Origin: CAZNLH01 sp964573995
Lineage (GTDB): Bacteria > Gemmatimonadota > CAZMKB01 > CAZNLH01
Assembly: GCA_964573995.1 (NCBI GenBank)
Contig: CAZNLH010000003.1
Location: 1-64,000, forward strand
Length of the DNA: 64,000 nt
Direction of reading: 5' to 3'
Part shown: one piece after another, positions 32,962 to 40,844 of the stretch
Layout of the letters: each line of letters begins with the position of its first letter
How positions within the stretch are numbered: position 1 is the stretch's first letter
The notes under the pieces: generated by a model
Database searches by the model: none
What the model saw: only the letters and a program-made list of their open reading frames with translations
Told to the model about the DNA's origin: nothing
Translations under genes and position numbers: made by a program

Positions 32962-34863
32962 CTACCCTGCCGGATACCGGTAATCTCCCTTTCTGTAAGT
33001 CACGCCTGCCCCATCCAGGTATTCAAGGATCGGGATCGCGTATTTCCGGCTCACGTTAAGTACCCGTCTTATCTCACCCGCCGTCGCCTTCCCGTTTTTC
33101 TCGAGGTATTCCTCGACCTGCTCTCTTGCAGACCGAAGGCCGGCGCTCGTCATCCAGATCATATCATCCAACTTTACAACCTTACCCAGCCTTTGAAGGG
33201 CGCTCAACAACTCGGCCACCTTGCCAGCATCGATCTCCAACTCCGAGGACAACCTCTTCACGTCCGGTGGCGCAAGCGGGTTTGACGAGAGAAGAGCGAG
33301 GATCCTATCCGCCATCTCGTCCAGCCTCCCGCTAAAGACTATCCTGTGCGAAGAGAGCCCGACCTCTCCCTCAGACATGTCAACTTTCCCCTCCACAACC
33401 AGTCCGTTCAATATCACCTCCAGCAACCTTGCGGGGAAGACCCCGGGGATCCTGTGCCTCAACTCCTCACGTTTCACCCCCCGTTGCAGAGGGTTTTCTG
33501 CGTGGTAAGAGCGCAGCCCATCGAGTATCCGCCGCCGCAACTCATCCAGGGCCGTGCGGTGAAATAATTCCCCCTTGATACCAACAATCTCACCATTCTC
33601 TTCCATCGCACTTCGAATCGTCTCTATGGACTTCGGTCCCATACCCATATCAATCGGCAGCCTGTACGCCGGATATCCCCTCATACCTTTTTCCCTTATC
33701 AATGAAACCATTACCCGTTCCGGCGGCGAGGCTCGCAAGATCCTTAGGTGCTCCCCGGCCCCCCGATCAATGGTGTTCCGCTTCCTTGCATACGGGATCA
33801 AAACACTCCCGCCGCCGATGGTTGCAAGGGGCGAATAGGAGCGTATTACAAACCTGTCTCCCTTTCGTGCCACCACAGGCTTCTCAAGGCGCAACTGGAC
33901 GTACCCACCCTTTCCACCGGCCAACTCGCGCCCTTCCAGCATAACGACCCGCCCCATTACTTCCTGGGTTGCCAGGTGGAACCTGATACGCGTCCTGTTC
34001 TTCAAGGGGCCCGCGGCAGTCGGCAGGTAATCCAGGTACGCGTCTACCATCATAGTAGGTTCCCATTCAGACCCCCACAAGGCTGTAGCCCCGCGTTCGA
34101 TCTCGTATCGCGAGAGCCCGCTCAAGGCCAATGCAACCCGCATACCCGCGACTGCCCGGCTGCGATCTTTCGAATGTACCTGGATCCCTTTGACCCGCGC
34201 CTGCTTGCCGGGTGGATGTACCGTCACCACCTGGTCGACTTCAATGGAGCCCGACCATACGGTCCCGGTCACCACGGTTCCCATCCCCCTTATGGTGAAC
34301 ACACGATCTATCGGGAGCCGGAAGAGGTCTTCTGCGGGCCTTGCCTCTATCTTGCCCGCAACTTCAGCGAGCCTTTGATTCAATTCTTCCATGCCCCTTC
34401 CGGTCCTGGCGGATGTAACCACTACTGGCGCTTCCTCGAGGAAGGTCCCCCTCATGAGTTCCCTGGCCTCGTCCACGACGAGTTCAAGCCATTCCTCTTC
34501 GACAAGATCCGCCTTGGTTATCACCAGGATGCCTTGCTTCACGTCGAGGTATCTCAGTATATCGAGATGTTCCCGGGTCTGGGGCATGATCCCCTCATCC
34601 GCGGCGATCACGAATAAGACGAGATCGATGCCCGTCACGCCGGCCAGCATGTTCCGGATGAATGCCTCATGGCCAGGGACGTCCACGACACCGAGGACGG
34701 TCTTCTCGTCGTTCAGCGCGAAACGCGCAAAACCGAGATCGATAGAGATCCCCCGCTCTTTTTCATCCTTAAGACGGTCGGTATCGACGCCGGTAAGCGC
34801 CTTAATCAATTCTGTCTTTCCATGGTCGATATGACCGGCAGTTCCAACAATCAGGTTGTGCAT
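32962..34863 (-). CDS. selB: selenocysteine-specific elongation factor SelB
   Basis: 633 residues. GTPase start GTAGHIDHGKTELIKALTG with G2/G3 KERGISIDLGFA and DVPGHEAFIRNM and G4 TKADLV; EF-Tu-like domains II-III follow (IDRVFTIRGMGTVVTGTVWS). The C-terminal half is a string of winged helices ending KNGKATAGEIRRVLNVSRKY and YLDGAGVTYRKGDYR, which bind the SECIS hairpin in selenoprotein mRNA. The organism is therefore expected to insert selenocysteine; selA, selC, selD and any selenoprotein are outside this window. It is the last gene of the phoH-to-selB run, 28 nt after recO. Confidence 0.95.
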   Translation of the reverse strand: MHNLIVGTAGHIDHGKTELIKALTGVDTDRLKDEKERGISIDLGFARFALNDEKTVLGVVDVPGHEAFIRNMLAGVTGIDLVLFVIAADEGIMPQTREHLDILRYLDVKQGILVITKADLVEEEWLELVVDEARELMRGTFLEEAPVVVTSARTGRGMEELNQRLAEVAGKIEARPAEDLFRLPIDRVFTIRGMGTVVTGTVWSGSIEVDQVVTVHPPGKQARVKGIQVHSKDRSRAVAGMRVALALSGLSRYEIERGATALWGSEWEPTMMVDAYLDYLPTAAGPLKNRTRIRFHLATQEVMGRVVMLEGRELAGGKGGYVQLRLEKPVVARKGDRFVIRSYSPLATIGGGSVLIPYARKRNTIDRGAGEHLRILRASPPERVMVSLIREKGMRGYPAYRLPIDMGMGPKSIETIRSAMEENGEIVGIKGELFHRTALDELRRRILDGLRSYHAENPLQRGVKREELRHRIPGVFPARLLEVILNGLVVEGKVDMSEGEVGLSSHRIVFSGRLDEMADRILALLSSNPLAPPDVKRLSSELEIDAGKVAELLSALQRLGKVVKLDDMIWMTSAGLRSAREQVEEYLEKNGKATAGEIRRVLNVSRKYAIPILEYLDGAGVTYRKGDYRYPAG

Positions 34864-34891
34864 TATTCCCGCCGCAACCTACTCATGTACC

Positions 34892-35764
34892 CTACCTCGT
34901 ATCACCATCCACGGGAGATGATGGCCCGCTCACATCTACTGGTGATCGCGATGCCGATTCACCATGGTCGACTGACTTGCCTTCCCCTCCTTCATCGGAG
35001 CCATCCACATCGTTCCACAATGTCCGAAGCATATCCCAGCACGCAAGGGACCGCCTGTCCTGGAGGTGGTAATTCATATATTCCTCTGCGAGCGCCAGCG
35101 ATATCATCTCTTCGTCGCGGCGCAAGCCTATTACCTGGCCGAGGTTCCGGAAGTTCAAGGCCCTTCGCATATTGCTTGAGAGACGGTAAGTATCGCTCTC
35201 TGAACCTCCTCCACACCGGACACACAGTGTACCTCCATCAGGGACCGAAAGAAAGACGGGCCCGTTACTATCGTTCGATCGCCCGCAACGGATACACGAA
35301 TCGACCTGAGGGGCGTAACCCAGGAGATTGATCATCCCCCAGAAGTAGGATATAAACCTGTCTCCGAGGGTCTCTACCGGCCTCCTCGAGAAGGCATTAA
35401 GGGATGAGAGGAGGAGACGGAATATCGCTTCATTTCCCTCTTCCTCCGTACCAAGCCGCAGGACTATTTCAGCCAGTGCCGCTGCCCTATAAAATCGTCG
35501 GACGTCGCTCGACAGACGGTCGAAGTCCTCAACAATGGATGCCTGAGAGAGGATGCCGAGATTCCCTATCCTCTTCTTATAATAGATCACCTCAACGTGG
35601 TTCAGGGTCTCCAGGATTCCGGACATCTTGCTCCCCCTTCGTCGAATTCCCTTGCCTATCAGGGATTGCAGTCCGAACGATAGAGTGTACAGGCGATAGA
35701 CTCTGCTGGTCTCGCTGTAATTTGTCACTCTCAGGACAACTGCTTCCGTCCGTATCGGGGCCAT
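34892..35764 (-). CDS. recO: DNA repair protein RecO
   Basis: 290 residues. N-terminal OB-fold (RTEAVVLRVTNYSETSRVYR; LQSLIGKGIRRRGSKMSGIL), helical domain, and a zinc-binding loop (SCIRCGR about 170 and LCVRCGGG about 193). The C-terminal ~35 residues are a low-complexity Ser/Asp/Gly tail beyond the family core. RecO loads RecA on SSB-coated gaps with RecR. It follows mgtE by 3 nt. Confidence 0.93.
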   Translation of the reverse strand: MAPIRTEAVVLRVTNYSETSRVYRLYTLSFGLQSLIGKGIRRRGSKMSGILETLNHVEVIYYKKRIGNLGILSQASIVEDFDRLSSDVRRFYRAAALAEIVLRLGTEEEGNEAIFRLLLSSLNAFSRRPVETLGDRFISYFWGMINLLGYAPQVDSCIRCGRSNDSNGPVFLSVPDGGTLCVRCGGGSESDTYRLSSNMRRALNFRNLGQVIGLRRDEEMISLALAEEYMNYHLQDRRSLACWDMLRTLWNDVDGSDEGGEGKSVDHGESASRSPVDVSGPSSPVDGDTR

Positions 35765-35767
35765 GGC

Positions 35768-37129
35768 TTATACCAGGTAACGCAACAGCAATGTACCTAT
35801 ACCCAAGAGCAGGAAAAAACCCACAAGGTCTGTGAAGGTGGTGATAATGACTGACGAGGCTACCGCCGGATCGATTCCGAGGTCCTTCAGCGTAATCGGT
35901 ATAAAGGCGCCTATGAGCCCAGCGGCGCCGATCTCCAGGAACATGGCAAGGCCTACGACCAGGCCCAGGTACGGGTTTTGCCCCAGGACCAAGGCCACCA
36001 AGGAGGTGGGGAGCCCGATTAGTACTCCATTGAGGACCCCCGCCAGGAGTTCCTTCTTGATGATCTTGAGTTTAGAACTTGTTGAAACATCTCCGAGCGT
36101 CAATCTCCTCAATGTCACTGCAAGTGACTGAGTAGCGGCGTTCCCCCCCATCCCTGCAATAACAGGCATGAAGACGGCCAGGATGACTACCGTGTGAATC
36201 GTATCGGCGTAAAGCCCGACGACGGAAGCGGCCAAGAAGGCCGTGACAAGGTTGATAAGGAGCCACGGCAGCCTGAACCTCACGGCATGGGGAGTGTCGC
36301 CATAAATCTCCTCGTCTATATCAGCCCCGCCCATGCGGAGGAGGTCTTCGGTCACTTCGGCCTCCATGATCTCCAGGACATCATCAACGGTAATCCGCCC
36401 TATCAACCGCTTGCTATCATCTATTACGGGCAGCGCCACGAGGTTGTAGCGCTCCATCAGCCTCGCGACCTCTTCCTGGTCCATATCCGGAAAGACCGAG
36501 ATCACGTTGGTATCCATGATCCTGTTGATCCTGCTGGTGGGTTCGGCCAGCAGTAGGTCCCTGAGGGTCACCGTTCCCTTCAGGACCCCACTTCGGTCAG
36601 TGACAAAGACGTTGAAAAAATCTTCCACTTCCCTCGCCTGCTTACGAATCACCTCCATACTCTCCCGAACCTGGAGATCCTCCTGCACCGAGACCACCTC
36701 GGAGGTCATGATCCCGCCGGCCGATTCCTCGTCGTATTCCAGGAGGGCCTTGACATCTTCCTGGTCCTCGCGTTTCATGATCCCGAGGATCCTCTTGGTC
36801 TCCTCTTCCGGGAGCCCGCCGACGATATCTGCCGCGTCATCGTCGGCCATCTCGTGAAAGATGCTACGGATCAGGCGCTCATCGAGTTCTCCAAGCAGTT
36901 CAGACCTGAAGTCATCGCCTGTCTCACTAAGGACCTGGGAGGCCCTCTCAGGGCTCAAGAGGCTTACAACAAAGGAGCGGTCATCTTCCTCCACATCTCT
37001 CAAGATATCAGCGATATCCGCCTCGTGGACGTCCCCAAGGAGGCTCTTTAGGGTATCAGCCTCTCCCTGGTCGATGAGCCTCCTGACCTCCTCCAGTGTC
37101 TCTTCCCGCTCTTTATGCTGCTGGTTCAC
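35768..37129 (-). CDS. mgtE: magnesium transporter MgtE
   Basis: 453 residues. The cytosolic N domain has acidic helical repeats (LLGDVHEADIADILRDVEED; FHEMADDDAADIVGGLPEEE). The CBS pair is at about 130-250 (GIMTSEVVSVQEDLQVRESM; MDTNVISVFPDMDQEEVARL), and five membrane helices end the chain, with the pore motif PVIAGMGGNAATQS. CBS and N domains close the pore when magnesium is plentiful. Overlaps the DUF502 gene by 4 nt. Confidence 0.96.
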   Translation of the reverse strand: MNQQHKEREETLEEVRRLIDQGEADTLKSLLGDVHEADIADILRDVEEDDRSFVVSLLSPERASQVLSETGDDFRSELLGELDERLIRSIFHEMADDDAADIVGGLPEEETKRILGIMKREDQEDVKALLEYDEESAGGIMTSEVVSVQEDLQVRESMEVIRKQAREVEDFFNVFVTDRSGVLKGTVTLRDLLLAEPTSRINRIMDTNVISVFPDMDQEEVARLMERYNLVALPVIDDSKRLIGRITVDDVLEIMEAEVTEDLLRMGGADIDEEIYGDTPHAVRFRLPWLLINLVTAFLAASVVGLYADTIHTVVILAVFMPVIAGMGGNAATQSLAVTLRRLTLGDVSTSSKLKIIKKELLAGVLNGVLIGLPTSLVALVLGQNPYLGLVVGLAMFLEIGAAGLIGAFIPITLKDLGIDPAVASSVIITTFTDLVGFFLLLGIGTLLLRYLV

Positions 37130-37854
37130 TCTTCTTCCCCACCGGTTCCAGGTCTCCTCTCGACTTCATCGGCGTTCCCCCCCGTCACTGCCCGCGAGGC
37201 TCCAGGGGGGATATAACCGGGCGTAACCGCTCCTCCCGATATCACCATCTTGATCCCCTCCTCCACAGACATCGACAGGGGGATCAGTTCGTCCTCGGGG
37301 ACAAACAGGAGATATCCAGAGGTCGGGTTAGGGGTCGTCGGCAGAAAGACATTGATCATCTTCGTCTCCGTCTTTGCCATGATCTCCCCCCCGCTCTCCG
37401 AGGTTACGAACCCGATCGCATAGATGCCGGGCCTGGGATATTGAAAAAGGACTACACGCTGGAATATCGTCTTCCGTTCCCCGAGAAAGACCTCGAAGAT
37501 CTGTCTCAAGGCGATATATATCTTGTTGAATAGCGGGATCCTGAAGAGAATCAGGTTCCCCCATCTTATCAAGCGCCTCCCTATATAATTCCTGGCAAAT
37601 ATACCTGCACCGATGACAAGAAAGAATAGGAGCAACATACCGAGGCCAGGTATATATCGCCCGAGGAGCCGGGTGACAATGGCCCCGAGGAGGCCGTCAA
37701 TCTTCTCGAAAAGATTATAGAGGATCCATACGGTAATCGCCAGGGGGGTGATGACCAGTATCCCGGTAACAAACGCCTTTCTGAACTGAATCCCGATAAC
37801 ATTGAAGATGGAGCGAGGCCCCTTATCGTTCCCGATCTCTGCCACTCTGATCAA
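37126..37854 (-). CDS. DUF502 family membrane protein
   Basis: 242 residues. Two membrane helices (AFVTGILVITPLAITVWILY; LGMLLLFFLVIGAGIFARNY) and a C-terminal soluble domain with the conserved LFNKIYIALRQIFEVFLGE, PRPGIYAIGFVTSE, NVFLPTTPNPTSGYLLFVPE and MSVEEGIKMVISGG. DUF502 is widespread in bacteria and plants (COV/LCV relatives) but has no settled biochemical role. The start overlaps the upstream CorC-type gene by 32 nt, so translation is coupled. Confidence 0.9.
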   Translation of the reverse strand: MIRVAEIGNDKGPRSIFNVIGIQFRKAFVTGILVITPLAITVWILYNLFEKIDGLLGAIVTRLLGRYIPGLGMLLLFFLVIGAGIFARNYIGRRLIRWGNLILFRIPLFNKIYIALRQIFEVFLGERKTIFQRVVLFQYPRPGIYAIGFVTSESGGEIMAKTETKMINVFLPTTPNPTSGYLLFVPEDELIPLSMSVEEGIKMVISGGAVTPGYIPPGASRAVTGGNADEVERRPGTGGEEE

Positions 37855-39103
37855 CCTTGTCTATCTGACCGGATTCTAATACCTTCAGCAGTACCTTCTC
37901 GATCCGGTTGGGTTTGGATTCTACTATCTCGATCTTGATGTTATCCAGCCGGAACTCCTCACCTCTCTTCGGGATGCGGCCCAGTTTGGACACAATGAAC
38001 CCCCCGATGGTCTCGACATGGACATCCTCGAACTCGACCCCCAGGCTTGCTTCCACTTCTTCGATCTCGGTCTTCCCGTCGACGAGTAGCGTGCGGTCAT
38101 GGCCCATGGCCAGGACCTGCACGCTCGCATCGTGCTCATCCCGGATATCGCCGACCAGTTCTTCAACAAGGTCTTCCAGGGTGACGAGCCCGGCGGTTCC
38201 GCCGTATTCATCCAGGACGATCGCCATATGGTTTTTCTCGGCCTTCAGTTCGAAAAAGAGTTCGTCGCAGGGCTTGCTTTCAGGAATGAACACCAGCGGA
38301 TGGTACTTTATCTCGCTCCCCTCCTCGTATTCCAGGATGTTGAAGACATGCACCATCCCGATGATGTGGTCGAGATCCCCTTCATAGATCGGTATCCTGG
38401 AGAAACCGGTCTCTTCTATCAGTGAGGCGATCTCCCTGACTCCAGCCCCCCTCTCTATGGCAACGATCTCGGTCCTCGGCGTCATGACCTCCCTCACGGC
38501 AGTCTCACCGAATGCAAAGACACCTGAGATAATCTCCCTTTCATCGGGCTCAAGGACACCCTCTTTACCACTCTCCCGCAACAGGAATTCGACGTTTTCT
38601 TTCGAAAAAAAATGACGCTGTCCCAGATTGACGCCCAGAGACCTGAGGATTACCGAACTTATCCCGTCCACTACCATGATCAGCGGATAAAGGAGAAAGT
38701 ATGCGCCCCTCAAGGAAAAACTCAACCGTGGAAAGAGGCGCGTGGCATGCTCCCGGAAGATGGCCTTGGGGACCATTTCGCCGAAGACCAACAGCGGAGT
38801 GGCGATAATCATGGACACCATAGCGCTCGAATAGAGGATGGAAGAGACGTCCATAGACGTCGAATGGCTGAAGTATCTTGATGTCAGGGCGGAGGCCGTC
38901 ACGTTCATGATGTTGGTTCCCACCAGTGTCATGCTGATCAGTTTCTGCGGATTCTCAAGGAACTCCTCCGCCAACTTGGCCCCCTGCGCATGCTTCTCTA
39001 CCCAGTGCCTCAATCGCAGGCGGCTGATGGAAATCATCGCGGTCTCAGACCCCGAGAAGAAGGCGGAACCGAGGACGGCAAGGATGATCAGGAACGCGGT
39101 CAT
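37823..39103 (-). CDS. CNNM/CorC-family membrane protein with CBS pair (second paralogue)
   Basis: 426 residues. CNNM membrane domain from the start (FLIILAVLGSAFFSGSETAM), four helices, then two CBS motifs (VREVMTPRTEIVAIERGAGV; DLDHIIGMVHVFNILEYEEG), DEYGGTAGLVTLEDLVEELV and a CorC_HlyC domain ending near residue 405. Such proteins were named hemolysins but are now thought to move Mg2+ or Na+. It is a close paralogue of the gene just upstream, which it overlaps by 4 nt; mgtE follows two genes later, supporting a role in magnesium balance. Confidence 0.88.
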   Translation of the reverse strand: MTAFLIILAVLGSAFFSGSETAMISISRLRLRHWVEKHAQGAKLAEEFLENPQKLISMTLVGTNIMNVTASALTSRYFSHSTSMDVSSILYSSAMVSMIIATPLLVFGEMVPKAIFREHATRLFPRLSFSLRGAYFLLYPLIMVVDGISSVILRSLGVNLGQRHFFSKENVEFLLRESGKEGVLEPDEREIISGVFAFGETAVREVMTPRTEIVAIERGAGVREIASLIEETGFSRIPIYEGDLDHIIGMVHVFNILEYEEGSEIKYHPLVFIPESKPCDELFFELKAEKNHMAIVLDEYGGTAGLVTLEDLVEELVGDIRDEHDASVQVLAMGHDRTLLVDGKTEIEEVEASLGVEFEDVHVETIGGFIVSKLGRIPKRGEEFRLDNIKIEIVESKPNRIEKVLLKVLESGQIDKVDQSGRDRER

Positions 39104-40398
39104 TCCGCCCCCTCTTGTTGTTGAGCCTCTCCCTCCACCCTGATGACCTTGACCTTCGCCACACGCTTGCCGATCACCTTTGAAACGATGAACCGGACAT
39201 TGCCATGAACGACCACTTCACCCTGATGGGGAATCCTTCCCAGTGCCTGATAGATAACCCCACCGACCGTCTCCACCCCCTCTACTTCAATCTCGGATCC
39301 GATCAAGTCCGAGAGGTCGTCGATATCCAGCCTTCCATCCACCAAATAGGCATTGTCATCGAGTTTCTTGAACATCTGTTCCTCGGCATCGTACTCGTCA
39401 TGGATCTCGCCGACGATCTCCTCGAGGATATCCTCCATGGTCACGAGACCTGCCGTCCCGCCATATTCGTCCACCACGATCGCCATGTGAACCCGCTCCC
39501 GCTGCAATTCCTTCAGGAGGTTGTTGATCCTTTTCGACTCGGGGACAAAGTAGGCGGGCTTCAGCAACGCTTCAATGTCCTCACGATTTTCACCGTCAAG
39601 GAAGATGTGCTTCAGCAGGTCCTTGGCATAAACAATCCCCACTATACGGTCGATATTCTCCCGATAGACGGGAATACGAGAATATTCGGTTTCCCTGACC
39701 AGGCGGAGCAACTCCCTTATATCCGTCTCGATATCCACCCCCACGATGTCTATCCTCGGAACCATGATCTCCTTTACCCTCGTCTCTCCAAAGTCAAAGA
39801 CGCTGGAGATCATGTCCCTCGCCTCCAATTCCAACTCCCCCCCCTCAGCGGAGATGTCCAGCAGGGCCTTCAATTCTTCAGGCGTGTGGGCCCCGGAAGG
39901 GCCTTCCGCATGGAACAAGCCCGCGAAAAAATTGGAGAACAGGGTTATAATCCTCAGTATGGGACTCCAAATGAACATCCAGGATCGAATCAAAGGAGCG
40001 AGTCGCGGGATGATCCGTTCTGCATTCTGTATGGCGTAGGCCTTCGGGGTAACCTCACCGAGGATCAGCAGCAAGAAAGTGACGCCCAGGATGTCCATGA
40101 GGAAGACCAGGGTCTCATTGAAGCCCCTGCCGGCAAGGAGGAGGTAAGACAGGAGCGTTGCTGTTGCAGTTAGGAGGACATTGACGATGAGGTTCCCGAA
40201 GAGGATCCCGTTCAGCAGTTGATCCGATCTCCTCATAAGGTTCCTGACAATGCCTGCGTTGGCCACCTTCTCCTCTTCCATCTTCGAGATCTGGAACGTG
40301 GAGAGGGAGAAAAAGGCCGTCTCTGTCCCGGAAAAGAGGGCGGAGAGGGCCATCAGGAATAGCAAGAGAAGAAAGAGGATCCCCAGGGTGAGCGTCAT
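39100..40398 (-). CDS. CNNM/CorC-family membrane protein with CBS pair (first paralogue)
   Basis: 432 residues from the ATG at 40398 (GGAGAGG upstream; its ATGA overlaps the ybeY stop). Same layout as its neighbour: membrane domain (MALSALFSGTETAFFSLSTF), CBS pair (VKEIMVPRIDIVGVDIETDI; NIDRIVGIVYAKDLLKHIFL), DEYGGTAGLVTMEDILEEIV, then CorC_HlyC domain (RLDIDDLSDLIGSEIEVEGV) and a short Gln/Glu tail. In E. coli and many bacteria corC follows ybeY, as here. Tandem duplication with later divergence is likely. Confidence 0.88.
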   Translation of the reverse strand: MTLTLGILFLLLLFLMALSALFSGTETAFFSLSTFQISKMEEEKVANAGIVRNLMRRSDQLLNGILFGNLIVNVLLTATATLLSYLLLAGRGFNETLVFLMDILGVTFLLLILGEVTPKAYAIQNAERIIPRLAPLIRSWMFIWSPILRIITLFSNFFAGLFHAEGPSGAHTPEELKALLDISAEGGELELEARDMISSVFDFGETRVKEIMVPRIDIVGVDIETDIRELLRLVRETEYSRIPVYRENIDRIVGIVYAKDLLKHIFLDGENREDIEALLKPAYFVPESKRINNLLKELQRERVHMAIVVDEYGGTAGLVTMEDILEEIVGEIHDEYDAEEQMFKKLDDNAYLVDGRLDIDDLSDLIGSEIEVEGVETVGGVIYQALGRIPHQGEVVVHGNVRFIVSKVIGKRVAKVKVIRVEGEAQQQEGAE

Positions 40399-40844
40399 GA
40401 TGATCCTCTCCTTCCCAAGAACTTCCGTACCCAGGACTCCTGCCTTTCCCACATAAGGTGGTCTCCCCCGTCGTGATCGTATCCCACCAGGTGCAGGATA
40501 CCATGCAATTCAAGCCTCAAGAGTTCTTCTTCGAGGGCGACTCCGAAGTCCTCGGCCTGTTCCGCCGCGCGCTCGACGGAGATATATATATCTCCTACTA
40601 GGTAATCCTCACCTCGAGACAGGTCAAAAGCAATAACGTCCGTCGGGCGATCCCGGCCCAGGTACTCCCGGTTGAGCCTTCGAAGGGATTCATCACCATC
40701 GAACGTGATGCTCACCTCACCGCCACCACCCCATTCCCGGCTGAGCACCTCTTCCGCTATTTCACCGGCCTTATCCCTGTCCATCGGCTCCATCGACATT
40801 ACGTCGTTGATGCATATTACGAGCGACGGGGGGCTTCTTCTCAT
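40395..40844 (-). CDS. ybeY: endoribonuclease YbeY
   Basis: 149 residues. Zinc site HGILHLVGYDHD followed by the third His in the same block; RPTDVIAFDLS and GDIYISVERA are conserved too. YbeY matures the 3' end of 16S rRNA and takes part in ribosome quality control. The ATG at 40844 has AGGAG close upstream and lies inside the pgpH 3' end (74-nt overlap); a start at 40799 would shorten the overlap but has no ribosome site. The phoH-pgpH-ybeY order is conserved in many bacteria. Confidence 0.95.
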   Translation of the reverse strand: MRRSPPSLVICINDVMSMEPMDRDKAGEIAEEVLSREWGGGGEVSITFDGDESLRRLNREYLGRDRPTDVIAFDLSRGEDYLVGDIYISVERAAEQAEDFGVALEEELLRLELHGILHLVGYDHDGGDHLMWERQESWVRKFLGRRGSS

